DNA of 64,000 bases from DTU052 sp050951725 (GCA_050951725.1 JBMNJO010000019.1:124001-188000), one strand, 5' to 3'. Positions 1-8,431 are shown, numbered from the stretch's first letter. Notes: generated by a model not told the origin, from the sequence alone. Made by a program: numbers and translations.

Positions 1-226
1 CTGGCAGCAACCCCAATGCCGAACCACCGTTGGCGCAGGCAATATTCTCGGAGGTTACCAGAAGTTTCTTGCCTTCACGTGCTTTCATAACAAACTGGCA
101 GAACGTCAACTTGTGACTGTTGTCATAGCCCGGCAGTTTATTATCATTAAGAAGTTTAATTCCTGCGGGCTGGCTGTCCAACCCCAAAACTGCAATTAGT
201 TTCTCTGATAAAGATTTATAATCCAC
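1..226 (-). CDS. DUF169 family protein (5' part only)
   Basis: The first 75 residues of a protein running off the left edge on the minus strand. A GTG start at 224-226 lies 8 bases after an AAAGGAGA ribosome site (235-242). The N-terminus, MDYKSLSEKLIAVLGL followed by the PAGIKLL and FCQFVMKAREGK segments, resembles the start of DUF169 (COG2043) proteins, which are common in strict anaerobes and have no settled function. I cannot see the conserved C-terminal half. The family assignment is from recognition of the N-terminal pattern and is fairly likely, not certain. Confidence 0.6.
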   Translation of the reverse strand, partial: MDYKSLSEKLIAVLGLDSQPAGIKLLNDNKLPGYDNSHKLTFCQFVMKAREGKKLLVTSENIACANGGSALGLLP

Positions 227-340
227 AATGAAAATCTCCTTTACCCGCGTAGGTGCCAACAGCTGTTTTGTTTTAAATTTTATCATCACATCATGGATAT
301 GAAAACTCATGACGCCTTGGTGTTGGCCGGCAGTCTTAAC

Positions 341-375
341 GAAAGAAACAATACCCCCTTCGATTGCGAAGGGGG
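341..375 (-). terminator. Intrinsic terminator after the 405-1691 gene
   Basis: A 9-bp perfect stem (354-362 with 367-375, CCCCCTTCG arm, four-base loop). Read on the minus strand it is followed by the T-rich TATTGTTTCTTT. It sits 30 bases past the stop codon of the minus-strand stalk-domain gene. Confidence 0.8.
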
Positions 376-404
376 CACATAAAAGTTAACCAGGGGTCGA
401 ATGA

Positions 405-1691
405 CTAGATTTGAGCGTCTGTCATTTGTTGCGCCATATATTCATTAAGGTCTCGAGCCTGACTCACGTCAGGAATATCAAAAGGCTCGCCTATGTCATA
501 GATCTCATAGTATGCTGTTTCAATTAGATGCATCTCAATTGGGTCCGAAACTTCATCCCCGAAGGTTGTCGCCGGCATCTTCAAGTCGATATTGGCTTCC
601 AGATCCATAAAAGTGGGTACCAGATTGGCTTGATCCACCCAGACCCGGTAAACAATATCAGCCTTCATGTTCTTAAAAAGAGTCTGCATCATTTGGGTCA
701 TGTCCTGATTGAAGTCCTGCCCATCCTCCATCTCCGGCATGGTGGGCATCTGATTCATAACGCTTTCAAAAAGCTTGTTGAAGCTTTCCGCTCCCATAGT
801 AACGTTGATTACCCAGTAAGAACGTCCATCCCTCTCCTGGTCATCGCCAAAGCTCATAATGGCACCGGACTCTTGCATCATTTTCATGGATGCAATCGGA
901 TCATTAGTGTTGGACTGTTCTATTAGAGTCTTCATGTCCATTCCCGGTATGCTCATCTTGAACCAGCCTTCTTCTTCCGGCAAAGTCATAAACATACCTT
1001 CTTCATTCATAAAGACTTCAGTAGTAGCTGAGAGTGCCAGGTCATGGGCTTCGGGGACGGCTGGAGAATCAATGGTTGTTTTTATGTAGGCTATCAACGG
1101 TTGTTGATGCATGGCCATATACATGTCCATGTTGGTAATGGCATGTACAGTCTCCTGCTTGGCAACATTGGTTATTTCCATATCCATGGAGATATTTACA
1201 TCTGCTTTATATGTTTGGTTCTTGATCATGGCCTCCGAGGATTTGACCATAATTTCTTCGATACTCATCCCCTGGCGTTTTTCGGAATACTGTACCCCTG
1301 CCGTCTTGCTGCTCTGTTCCCAGGTGATCGTGGCTCCAAAGGCTTCGCATATGAACCGAAGCGGTACCATTACTTCATCGTTGACCATAGTGGGGGCCTG
1401 TGGCATTATCATCTTTATGCCGTTCAGGCTCGCTTTGGTGTCGCCGAGTGTAAACTGGAGCGTAGCTGGACCTTTCTTGATGGTCACCAGGTTGTCTGCG
1501 ATATCTATGTCCGCACCCAAGACCCGGCCTATCAAATACAAAGGAACCATGGTTGTGCCGTTTTCCAGCTGCGGGGCAGTGCGCGGGGCGAAATTGTTTC
1601 CGTTGATGTTAAGGTTAACATCTGCCCAGACTGGATTGGCACAGAGCAGTAAAAAGAATACTGTGACAATCGCAACTAACTTTTGACGCAT
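405..1691 (-). CDS. Secreted stalk-domain (copper amine oxidase N-terminal-like) protein
   Basis: A 428-residue exported protein. Residues 1-23 form a signal peptide (basic MRQK, hydrophobic VTVFFLLLC, cleavage after VWA). Residues about 26-135 form the stalk domain once named copper amine oxidase N-terminal, with its paired TMVPLYLIG and VMVPLRFICEAFGA motifs; it is unrelated to amine oxidation by itself and is often found on clostridial surface proteins. The remaining 290 residues are Met-rich and beta-rich, and resemble the lipoprotein-like domain (DUF6612/LppX-type) often fused to this stalk; that is a weaker judgement. No catalytic motif is visible. The gene is divergent from the stalk-domain gene at 2242 and ends at its own terminator. 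Confidence 0.75.
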   Translation of the reverse strand: MRQKLVAIVTVFFLLLCANPVWADVNLNINGNNFAPRTAPQLENGTTMVPLYLIGRVLGADIDIADNLVTIKKGPATLQFTLGDTKASLNGIKMIMPQAPTMVNDEVMVPLRFICEAFGATITWEQSSKTAGVQYSEKRQGMSIEEIMVKSSEAMIKNQTYKADVNISMDMEITNVAKQETVHAITNMDMYMAMHQQPLIAYIKTTIDSPAVPEAHDLALSATTEVFMNEEGMFMTLPEEEGWFKMSIPGMDMKTLIEQSNTNDPIASMKMMQESGAIMSFGDDQERDGRSYWVINVTMGAESFNKLFESVMNQMPTMPEMEDGQDFNQDMTQMMQTLFKNMKADIVYRVWVDQANLVPTFMDLEANIDLKMPATTFGDEVSDPIEMHLIETAYYEIYDIGEPFDIPDVSQARDLNEYMAQQMTDAQI

Positions 1692-2241
1692 TATTAGACC
1701 TCCCTACTCATAATTTAGGAACTGCATACTTATGGTTTGCTCCCTGGCACTGCTCGTAGGAACTGTGCTCAAGTTGAAAAACCTGTCCTTGTGTCTTCGA
1801 AATATGTAATCCCTTGTTCTGATTATAATCCAAATGATGCTAATGAAGAACCTAGTTATTGTGGATGATGATGCCATATCAGCCGCGTAATGTACCAGGA
1901 GAGTTAACATCTTGCGACTTGTATCTGCCAACCTTCCACAATTTACTTATTACCAGAGTGCTTCGTCTTATTGGTTAAGTGATCCGCTGGCCAAGGCTGA
2001 CTGGTTCTCTTGTTTGTCGACATGAGGTAAGGTAAAATAGGAAAAAGCTGAAGAAATAATGGATATTAATTGGAAAATCCAAAAATCCACAGGCTTTTTC
2101 GGACTGTGGGTCCATAGTGATCATGAGGTCCATAATTAGTTTTCACCTTACTATCGATCCAGAGAGGATACTAAAAGTTAACGGGGACAGCATAAGTAGC
2201 CGTCCCTTAGTTTGGGGGGTTGTTTGTTGTTTAAGGGCAGG
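1692..2241. other. Intergenic region between two divergent stalk-domain genes
   Basis: About 550 bases without a convincing gene; short open frames here lack ribosome sites and recognisable content. It must hold promoters for both divergent genes, but I could not pick a convincing -35/-10 pair. A small CCACAG/CTGTGG hairpin lies at 2087-2109. Confidence 0.5.
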
Positions 2242-3624
2242 ATGCTTCGTATTATTATTACACTCCTGGCAGTTATGCCTCTTCTGCTGGCGGCGTCTCC
2301 AACCAGCGCCAGTCCTTCAGTTTGGTGTTTCATTGATGGACAAGAACTCATTAGTGATCCAGCTCCGTTTATTACCAATGGCCGCACTATGGTTCCCCTG
2401 CGCGCAGTTGGGGAGGGATTGGATATGGAGGTTGAATGGCTGGATGACGTCAGGGTAGCCAGAATTCATACCAATCCTATGATCCCGCGGAATCCGCTGC
2501 CGCCGCTGACAGACAGGCATTCAACAGCCAAGCCATTGATCTTTATCAATGACCTCCAGATACCCAGTGACGTTGACCCGGTGATTGTTGACGGCCGCAT
2601 CATGGTACCAATACGGGTTATAACTGAAAACATGGGGATGGAGGTAGAATGGGACGAAAGCGTCCGTCATGTATACATAACCAGACCTGAACCACCAGTG
2701 GTAGAGCCGGAGGAACCTGAACCGGCTCCGGCGGAACCCGAAATACCGGTACCGGGAACTGAGCCGCCCCCGGTTGAGGAACCATCCCCACCGGCAATAC
2801 CGGAGCATCTGTATTTGGGGATATCAATAATGGGTAACCCCCAGGCCAGCCCGGCGGAAATGGCCCGGGTAGCATTTGATGCGGTTGCCGCCCGGATTTA
2901 TCCAGGCATTTCTGAGTCTGAGACTGCGGTATACATTAACCGGGCCCAGGATTACGTACGTCAGCAATACGATGAGGTTACAACGTGGGAAGTTGTCCGG
3001 CTGACCTCCGAGATTAATAAGAGCAGGGCCGAAGTAATGCAGTATTCCCCGGCGCAGAGAGACGAGATTCTTGATTTTGTTGCCACCACCTACTATAAGC
3101 TTGCTCAAATGTATCTGCAGAAAGGGCTGCAATATGGGATCAGGGGCGATATAGCTTTCTTTCAGGCCGCTCATGAAACAGGATGGTGGAGATTTGGCGG
3201 ACTGGTGACTCCGGAGCAGAACAACTACTGCGGGTTAAGTGCCACTGGGCAGCCAGCAACGGCAGAGGAAGATCTCAGGGGCGCAAATCCGGCCCGGGTT
3301 TATTTCGTTGAGGGCAGACATGGTGCTTTTTTTGATACCCCTGCTACCGGGGTGGAGGCTCAACTGCAGCATTTGTATGCCTATGCCACCACGCAAGACT
3401 TACCGGCTGGGGTGGACCTCTTAAGTCCCCGTTATGCCCTGGTGCGAAAAGGGATTGCACCTAACTGGGAGGACCTGGGGGGTAAGTGGGCGGTGCCCGG
3501 GTATCCCCGCGGAGCACCTCATTATTATGAAAATATGCCGGATCCCTTTGCCGCAGCATTCGTCAATGGGCAGACCTACGGCCAGACCATCCTGGCGTAC
3601 TACTTCAGAACCGGACTGGAGTAA
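2242..3624 (+). CDS. Secreted stalk-domain protein with glucosaminidase domain
   Basis: About 460 residues. I chose the ATG at 2242 because it opens directly into a signal peptide (MLRIIITLLAVMPLLLAAS); a TTG at 2212 would put a ten-residue hydrophilic extension in front. Two stalk domains follow (roughly residues 25-80 and 90-150), each with a MVPLR/MVPIR motif and a MEVEW motif, then a Pro/Glu-rich linker (about 155-190). The C-terminal 260 residues contain AAHETGWWRFGG and NYCGLSATG, typical of mannosyl-glycoprotein endo-beta-N-acetylglucosaminidase/LytG-type domains that cut peptidoglycan glycan strands; the Glu in AAHETG is the likely catalytic acid. Likely a cell-wall hydrolase in growth or sporulation (inference). 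Confidence 0.8.
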   Translation: MLRIIITLLAVMPLLLAASPTSASPSVWCFIDGQELISDPAPFITNGRTMVPLRAVGEGLDMEVEWLDDVRVARIHTNPMIPRNPLPPLTDRHSTAKPLIFINDLQIPSDVDPVIVDGRIMVPIRVITENMGMEVEWDESVRHVYITRPEPPVVEPEEPEPAPAEPEIPVPGTEPPPVEEPSPPAIPEHLYLGISIMGNPQASPAEMARVAFDAVAARIYPGISESETAVYINRAQDYVRQQYDEVTTWEVVRLTSEINKSRAEVMQYSPAQRDEILDFVATTYYKLAQMYLQKGLQYGIRGDIAFFQAAHETGWWRFGGLVTPEQNNYCGLSATGQPATAEEDLRGANPARVYFVEGRHGAFFDTPATGVEAQLQHLYAYATTQDLPAGVDLLSPRYALVRKGIAPNWEDLGGKWAVPGYPRGAPHYYENMPDPFAAAFVNGQTYGQTILAYYFRTGLE

Positions 3625-3695
3625 GGTGTTAATAATAGGCATAATCCGGGATGTTGTTAACGAAATAAATAAAACAATTGGGATGTTACTACCGA

Positions 3696-3721
3696 GGATC
3701 GGCTCTTCCGGTCCTTTTTTT
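3696..3721 (+). terminator. Intrinsic terminator after glucosaminidase gene
   Basis: Seven-bp stem GGATCGG/CCGGTCC (3696-3702 with 3708-3714, one G-U pair) followed by seven T residues. Confidence 0.85.
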
Positions 3722-3760
3722 CTGATAGGGAAGCTTGTTATGAAGGGAACATAGAAGTGT

Positions 3761-3790
3761 AAAAAGGGTCCCGGCGGGCTTTAAGCCGGG
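3761..3790 (-). terminator. Intrinsic terminator for the 3808-4053 gene
   Basis: Stem CCCGGC (3770-3775) with GCCGGG (3785-3790). On the minus strand it is followed by ACCCTTTTT. It lies 18 bases past the stop of the small minus-strand gene, facing the plus-strand terminator across a short gap. Confidence 0.7.
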
Positions 3791-3807
3791 AAGGGCAGGT
3801 TGAGGTC

Positions 3808-4053
3808 TTATCGATCGGGGATATTCTGCACTAAAACGTGGTTATATAGAAGCTCTGATTGGACGTATTGATCGATTTCTCTCTGCTCGATCCAATTCTT
3901 CAGGTATTGTTCCATCTGGCCGATCTGATTAGCATAATCGCTGATGGTTTTGGTAATATCCTGGTGATTGTTATTTACTGCGTGATAACTTAATTCATGG
4001 TGAAGGTTACGCAGGCTGTGCAACGTCTGATGAATGGTTGTGCCGGTAGACAT
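3808..4053 (-). CDS. Small helical protein, DUF1657-like
   Basis: An 81-residue acidic/polar protein starting MSTGTTIHQTLHSLRNL, predicted to be almost all helix. The ribosome site AAAGGAGG is well placed before the ATG. The start (a short TG.. segment followed by HQTL.SL) and the helical, Gln/Asn-rich body resemble DUF1657 proteins of spore-formers, usually linked to spore-membrane SpoVA-type loci. The resemblance is partial and no such neighbours are present here, so the function is unassigned. It has its own terminator and appears monocistronic. Confidence 0.55.
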   Translation of the reverse strand: MSTGTTIHQTLHSLRNLHHELSYHAVNNNHQDITKTISDYANQIGQMEQYLKNWIEQREIDQYVQSELLYNHVLVQNIPDR

Positions 4054-4319
4054 TCAAATTGCCTCCTTTCTTGTAAGTTTGCATTATCCCGTCAAAAAGG
4101 GATAGTACACCTTATGATGCTGACAGGATATTAGTGAACCGTTTCGGATATTGTGAAACTTTTTTCCATGATATGAAACAGATCTGGTATTAGAATGGAA
4201 AACGATTCAGTTGGGCGGCTTACCAATAAGTTGCCGTTGCCAGAAAAGGGATTACGGAACAGTTTAGAGAAAATATTGACTGTGTTAACCATTAATTATG
4301 TATCCAAAGGAGAAAAACC

Positions 4320-5198
4320 ATGCTTATTCCTGTTACAGATCGAATTAAAATGGTTAAGGCCTCCAGTGAGCCTGGGCTGCTGGTAGCAAATTCCCTGCTG
4401 GTGGAGGATGAGCAGACACTCCTTATTGACGCCGGATTTGGCCCGGGTAATGTGGATACCCTCAGGGATATTCCGGTAGATTATTTGGTGAATTCCCACT
4501 TCCACGAGGATCACGTAATGTTTAACTGGTTATTCTCCCAAGCACAACTGTTTGTGCCCCTGGAAGATGCGGAGGGAATCAGCTCACGCCAGACCTACAT
4601 TGATTGGTATGGTTTTCAGATTCTGGACGGCCAGACGGTCCAGGACTGGATATTCAAGAACTTTGATTGGCGGGAGTATCACACTGATAACCTGTATTCT
4701 GAAGGGCATAAGTGGGAATTAGGAAGCATCACCGTTCAAGCACTGCACACCCCCGGTCATACCAAAGGACATTACGCTTTCTGGCTGGAGAAGGAACGGA
4801 TACTGTTTGCTGCAGATGTAGCCCTGACCCCCACTGGACCGTGGTATGGAAACATAACCAGCGATGTGGACGATTTTATTGCCTCCATTAAGCGTTTGAA
4901 AGCTCTGAAACCCCAGGTAGTCGTTTCCGCACATCGTAACTTGATAGAGAAAAACATCGACCAACAATTCGACAGGTACCTGGAAGTCATCTTCGAGCGT
5001 GAAGAAAAACTCTTAGAATACCTGCAAACAGCCCATACACTGGAAGAGATTGCCGCCCAGAAATTTCTCTACGGCTATCAGCCTGCCGAATTAGTTCAGG
5101 GCTTTTTTGAACGGGTACACGTCTATACCCACCTCAGGCGACTGCTGAATCTTGGCTGGATTGAAGAAGTGGATGGCAGGTACCGGAGTACCAAATAG
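4320..5198 (+). CDS. MBL-fold metallo-hydrolase
   Basis: A 292-residue metallo-beta-lactamase-fold protein. The start follows AAAGGAG with good spacing. Residues about 59-66 read SHFHEDH, the HxHxDH metal-binding signature; HTPGHTKGH (about 142-150) and FAADVAL (about 162-168) supply the third His and the bridging Asp. The last 70 residues form the helical C-terminal extension seen in the glyoxalase II-like branch. The substrate cannot be named. The gene stands alone, convergent with the enoyl-CoA hydratase gene. A second, distant MBL protein is at 8411-9220. Confidence 0.85.
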   Translation: MLIPVTDRIKMVKASSEPGLLVANSLLVEDEQTLLIDAGFGPGNVDTLRDIPVDYLVNSHFHEDHVMFNWLFSQAQLFVPLEDAEGISSRQTYIDWYGFQILDGQTVQDWIFKNFDWREYHTDNLYSEGHKWELGSITVQALHTPGHTKGHYAFWLEKERILFAADVALTPTGPWYGNITSDVDDFIASIKRLKALKPQVVVSAHRNLIEKNIDQQFDRYLEVIFEREEKLLEYLQTAHTLEEIAAQKFLYGYQPAELVQGFFERVHVYTHLRRLLNLGWIEEVDGRYRSTK

Positions 5199-5219
5199 CG
5201 AGGGAGATATAGCGAATAT

Positions 5220-5233
5220 GAAGGACGTCCTTC
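5220..5233. repeat. Perfect 14-base palindrome in a short repeat-like spacer
   Basis: GAAGGACGTCCTTC is its own reverse complement and lies 22 bases after the MBL gene, between two convergent genes. The flanking bases contain related phrases (ACGTCCTTCT, ACGTCCCTCT), suggesting a decayed repetitive element. No T-run follows, so I do not call it a terminator. Confidence 0.4.
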
Positions 5234-5303
5234 TATTGTCCCTTGTGGCCAATTAAAGAACGTCCCTCTGGTTGCTATGTTTGCTAAGTATTTTTGACCA
5301 GCT

Positions 5304-6086
5304 TTACCGGCCGTGGAATTCGGGTTTTCTCTTCTCGAAGAATGCGGCGACCGCTTCTTTCATATCCTCAGTACCGCAGCAGTAAACGGATTGCGCTCCT
5401 TCGAACAGCAGGCCGGCCCTGCGACTGCTTTCAACCGCCAGGTTTATGCCTCTCTTGGCCATGAAAACTGATACCGGGGGCATACTTGCAATCTTATGTG
5501 CCAGTTTCATAGTCCGCTCCATTAACTTATCCGGTTCTACGACTATTTCCACCAGACCGATGGCCTTTGCTTCCTGGGCATCAATCTCTTCACAGCCGAT
5601 AATCAGCCGTTTGGCCTGACCCCCACCGACCAGCTTAGGCAGGCGGGTGGTTCCGCCCATGTCTGGCGCCAGACCGAAGCGAACCTCGGGGATGGCAATG
5701 CGTAAGTTGGAGGCCGCAACCCTGATGTCGCAAGCGAGAATGAACTCCGTACCGCCACCATAACAAATACCCTGGACGGCTGCAATTACAGGAACTGGAA
5801 AGTCTTCCCATACGCTGTAAATAGACTGCAGCCAGTTGGCATTTTTCAGGATATCCTGCGAGCTGCCCTGGGACAGGAACTTGACATCCAGGCCTGCTGA
5901 AAAATTGTCGCCGGCAGCGTTTATTACTACGCAGCGTATATCGTCCATTGCCTGGACTGCTCCAGCGGCATCATAGATTTCCTGCCAGACCTCATGATTA
6001 AGAGTATTAAACTGTTGGGCGCGGTTTAAGGTTACGATCGCGACCTTGTCCTCTCTGTTAATGAGGAGATGTTTGAAATCAGCCAT
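5304..6086 (-). CDS. Enoyl-CoA hydratase/isomerase family protein
   Basis: A 260-residue crotonase-fold protein. The ATG at 6084-6086 (MADFKHLL) is chosen because AAAGGAG lies 10 bases upstream; the TTG three codons earlier sits on top of that site. The oxyanion-hole segments NFSAGLDV (about 65-72) and GICYGGGTEF (about 108-117) are clear, and PEVRFGLAPDMGGTTRLP (about 136-153) covers one family catalytic position, with Glu in PEVRFG. Members act in beta-oxidation or as double-bond isomerases; the exact reaction is not readable from the sequence. Monocistronic, with no acyl-CoA genes adjacent; the nearest, an acyl-CoA dehydrogenase, is 5 kb away. Confidence 0.85.
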   Translation of the reverse strand: MADFKHLLINREDKVAIVTLNRAQQFNTLNHEVWQEIYDAAGAVQAMDDIRCVVINAAGDNFSAGLDVKFLSQGSSQDILKNANWLQSIYSVWEDFPVPVIAAVQGICYGGGTEFILACDIRVAASNLRIAIPEVRFGLAPDMGGTTRLPKLVGGGQAKRLIIGCEEIDAQEAKAIGLVEIVVEPDKLMERTMKLAHKIASMPPVSVFMAKRGINLAVESSRRAGLLFEGAQSVYCCGTEDMKEAVAAFFEKRKPEFHGR

Positions 6087-6144
6087 TATTTCCAACTCCT
6101 TTGTAATTTGTTGCGCTTACATTATTGTACCATGCAGCGCAACC

Positions 6145-6185
6145 AAAAAACCGGCGATCAAGTTTAAAACTGAATCGCCGGTTTT
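6145..6185 (-). terminator. Intrinsic terminator after sspH
   Basis: Twelve-bp perfect stem AAAACCGGCGAT (6147-6158) with ATCGCCGGTTTT (6174-6185). Minus-strand reading ends in TTTTTTGG. The arms are A/T-flanked on both sides, so it may work in both directions. Confidence 0.85.
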
Positions 6186-6207
6186 AAGGGACCAGGGGCC
6201 TATATCG

Positions 6208-6447
6208 TTATGCTCTGATTATGGGAGATTGTCTGGTTAGCCACCCGGTCGGATACTGGTCTTCCAAATCTGGAAGGTCAACCTCTACCAGTTCTGATAT
6301 CGGAACCACGGCTTCCTGATTGCTGTTAAGGTATCTGATCCGGGCCGAACTCCCACTTACCGATTCAACCCATATTGCAGCGGTATTGTGAACCAGTGCG
6401 GTAGGGTCGGATGATTCCATGATTTCAGTCAGCCTGTCTAGATCCAT
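6208..6447 (-). CDS. sspH: H-type small acid-soluble spore protein
   Basis: A 79-residue protein. The first 58 residues match the SspH pattern: MDLDRLTEIMESSDP, then a VTY-equivalent LVHNTAAIWVESV, then ARIRYLNSNQEAVVPISEL. SspH proteins are made in the forespore and pack into the mature spore. The 20-residue C-terminal tail (LEDQYPTGWLTRQS) is longer than usual. The ribosome site GGGAG lies upstream. This gene is the best in-window sign that the organism sporulates. Confidence 0.75.
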   Translation of the reverse strand: MDLDRLTEIMESSDPTALVHNTAAIWVESVSGSSARIRYLNSNQEAVVPISELVEVDLPDLEDQYPTGWLTRQSPIIRA

Positions 6448-6610
6448 TCACCTTACTCCCTTCGTTTTTTTGTATAGCATGTCTCAGGAAGGCTCCAATT
6501 ATTACGCGACCCATAATTGGCAAAATACTTTTTGAAAGTATATCCAGCACTTTACATGACTCATGAGCATATGGTAGAATCAATTAATTTCATATCATAA
6601 GAAGTAATGA

Positions 6611-6970
6611 CAGAGGAAAGTAGGTTCTGGGTACTTCTCACAGGGAGGAGGTGTCGCGACTGGAAGCATCTCCAGAAGGAATGAACTGAAGTTCCCTTTG
6701 GAACTCCCGGCTGAAACCTTGATGGCAAGTAGGTTGGGGCGGAGCTTTCACCGTTAAAAGAAAGGGGGTATCGGATGAAATCCCGTACCTTGGCGAACCC
6801 AATTAAGGGTGGTATCGCGAAAGGAAGAGCCTTTCGTCCCTTGTGGACTGAAGGCTTTGTTGTTTTCATCCCGTACCTTTTCAGAGTGGGGCACTAATAG
6901 TGCCCAATAAGGGTGGTACCGCGGGTAACAGGCCTCTCGTCCCTATTAAGGTGATGAGGGGTCTTTTTAC
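6611..6970 (+). promoter_or_regulatory. T-box leader with two antiterminator/terminator units
   Basis: A structured leader before the DAHP synthase gene. Stem I begins at about 6611 (GAGGAAAGTAGG) and includes the apical CTGGAAGC segment. The first T-box, AAGGGTGGTATCGCG (6805-6819), is followed by GAGCCTTTCGTCC/GGACTGAAGGCTT plus TGTTGTTTT. About 100 bases later a second T-box, AAGGGTGGTACCGCGGG (6909-6925), is followed by another CGTCCC terminator ending GTCTTTTT (to about 6968). A GGGCAC/GTGCCC hairpin precedes the second. Both bulges read TGGT, which pairs with a tRNA end whose discriminator base is A (suits Phe or Tyr, not Trp). UUC at 6692-6694 is one candidate specifier, uncertain because it also lies in a hairpin. 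Confidence 0.85.
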
Positions 6971-7010
6971 TTTTAAAATTCAAAAGTATAGGAGGAATTC
7001 GAATGGGGTT

Positions 7011-7838
7011 TTGTTGGCGGAGAACTACACCAAGGCCGTAGGTTCTGAGGATGCACGCAGACAGGTAAGTATTGGTCAGCTGTGCATCGGGGGAGATGCC
7101 CCGCTGGCAGTCATTGCCGGGCCCTGTGCGGTAGAGAATGAGCAGATGCTTCGGGAGACTGCAAGACAGGTGATCCAGGCTGGCGCGCAGATGATCAGGG
7201 GAGGAGCTTTCAAGCCCAGGAGCTCTCCATACAGCTTCCAGGGTTTGGGATTGCCTGGTTTGAAGATACTGCACCGGATAGGTCAGGAAATGGGGGCTCC
7301 GGTAGTTACTGAGGTTCTGGATAGTGGAGATGTCGATATGGTTGCTGCGTATGCTGATATCCTGCAGGTGGGGGCTCGCAATATGCAGAACTTCTCACTG
7401 TTGCGGAAACTGGGCACTATCGATAAACCAGTAATACTAAAGCGGGGTCTGGCAGCTACCATTGAGGAATGGCTGTTGGCGGCGGAATACATCATCGTGG
7501 GCGGCAACGAGAATGTAATACTCTGCGAGCGGGGGATCCGCACCCATGAGAGGTGGACCCGGAATACCCTGGATTTATCCGCCGTTGCCGTAGTAAAAAG
7601 CCATTCCAACCTGCCCGTTATTGTGGACCCCAGCCACGCCACCGGCCATACCCATCTGGTGGCACCGATGGCCAGGGCAGCCGTAGCCGCTGGAGCGGAT
7701 GGCTTGATGATAGAGGTTCATCCCTGTCCGGAAAAGGCTATGTCTGACGGGCAACAGTCCTTGACTCCGGATCAGTTCCAGAAGATGATGACCGAACTGT
7801 CACGGGTGGCTGCTGCGGTAGGGAGGTCTGGCATATGA
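7011..7838 (+). CDS. aroF: 3-Deoxy-7-phosphoheptulonate (DAHP) synthase
   Basis: Condenses phosphoenolpyruvate and erythrose 4-phosphate, the first step to aromatic amino acids. The core is complete: VIAGPCAVENEQ, RGGAFKPRSSPYSFQGLG, QVGARNMQNF, KRGLAATIEEWL, SHSNLPVIVDPSHATG. It lacks the N-terminal ferredoxin-like regulatory domain of the long AroF type. The start is a problem: the well-placed ATG (7003, seven bases after GGAGG) is one base out of frame and hits a stop after 12 codons. The in-frame options are TTG at 7011 or 7014; one extra G in the GGGG run would give MGVLLAENYTK. Overlaps the next gene by four bases, so the two are coupled. Confidence 0.85.
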   Translation: MLAENYTKAVGSEDARRQVSIGQLCIGGDAPLAVIAGPCAVENEQMLRETARQVIQAGAQMIRGGAFKPRSSPYSFQGLGLPGLKILHRIGQEMGAPVVTEVLDSGDVDMVAAYADILQVGARNMQNFSLLRKLGTIDKPVILKRGLAATIEEWLLAAEYIIVGGNENVILCERGIRTHERWTRNTLDLSAVAVVKSHSNLPVIVDPSHATGHTHLVAPMARAAVAAGADGLMIEVHPCPEKAMSDGQQSLTPDQFQKMMTELSRVAAAVGRSGI

Positions 7839-8431
7839 AACGATATGCAATTCTTGGACCTCCCGGAACCTATTCTGAGGATGCTGCCTGGTGCTACTGG
7901 AAGGAACCGGGGAACCTGATTTATGCTCCGGAAATAAGCCGGGTTTTTGATCTGGTTATGGAGGGAAAGGCCGATGAAGGTCTGGTTCCCATTTATAACA
8001 GCTTGGCGGGAACAGTTGGGGTCACCATGTCTAATCTCATACGGCATGAATTGTATATCGGAGGAGAATGCGTGCTGCCGGTGAGGCACTGCCTTATGGC
8101 CCGGGAAGTTATGGATCCTGGTGAGGTAGAGGTACTCATCTCTCAGCCGGACGCATTTCTGCAGTGTCAGGGATTTCTGAGCAGACAGATGCCAAACGCC
8201 CGCCGGGAGATGGTAAACAGCACCGGCCAGGCGGCCAGTTACGTCAGACAGGAGCATCGCAAGGCGGCGGCTATTGGATCCCGGAGGGCAGCAGAGGTCT
8301 ACGGCTTACATGTTATCGCCCAAGACCTCGAGGATGATACAGAAAACCGTACCACCTTTATAAATATTAAAAAAGACCGTTTGACCAAAGGTGACCGTTT
8401 GGCGCGGAGATTATTGCTTAAGTATACCTAG
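7835..8431 (+). CDS. pheA: Prephenate dehydratase-like protein without ACT domain
   Basis: A 198-residue protein that aligns with the catalytic domain of prephenate dehydratase (prephenate to phenylpyruvate): LGPPGTYSEDAA, FDLVMEGKADEGLVPIYNS, VNSTGQAASYV and TENRTTFINI. Standard enzymes are about 270-290 residues with a C-terminal ACT domain for Phe feedback; that is absent. Key motifs also differ: the usual PIENSxEGxV reads PIYNSLAGTV, and the TRF motif reads TTF. It may be an unregulated or weakly active dehydratase, or a relative with another activity such as the BacA-type prephenate decarboxylases. The T-box and aroF coupling support an aromatic role. Its last 21 bases overlap a convergent gene. 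Confidence 0.7.
   Translation: MKRYAILGPPGTYSEDAAWCYWKEPGNLIYAPEISRVFDLVMEGKADEGLVPIYNSLAGTVGVTMSNLIRHELYIGGECVLPVRHCLMAREVMDPGEVEVLISQPDAFLQCQGFLSRQMPNARREMVNSTGQAASYVRQEHRKAAAIGSRRAAEVYGLHVIAQDLEDDTENRTTFINIKKDRLTKGDRLARRLLLKYT

Noticed and set aside
1704..1931. 75-codon minus-strand open frame between the two stalk-domain genes
   Set aside because: No ribosome site, low-complexity content and no family resemblance.
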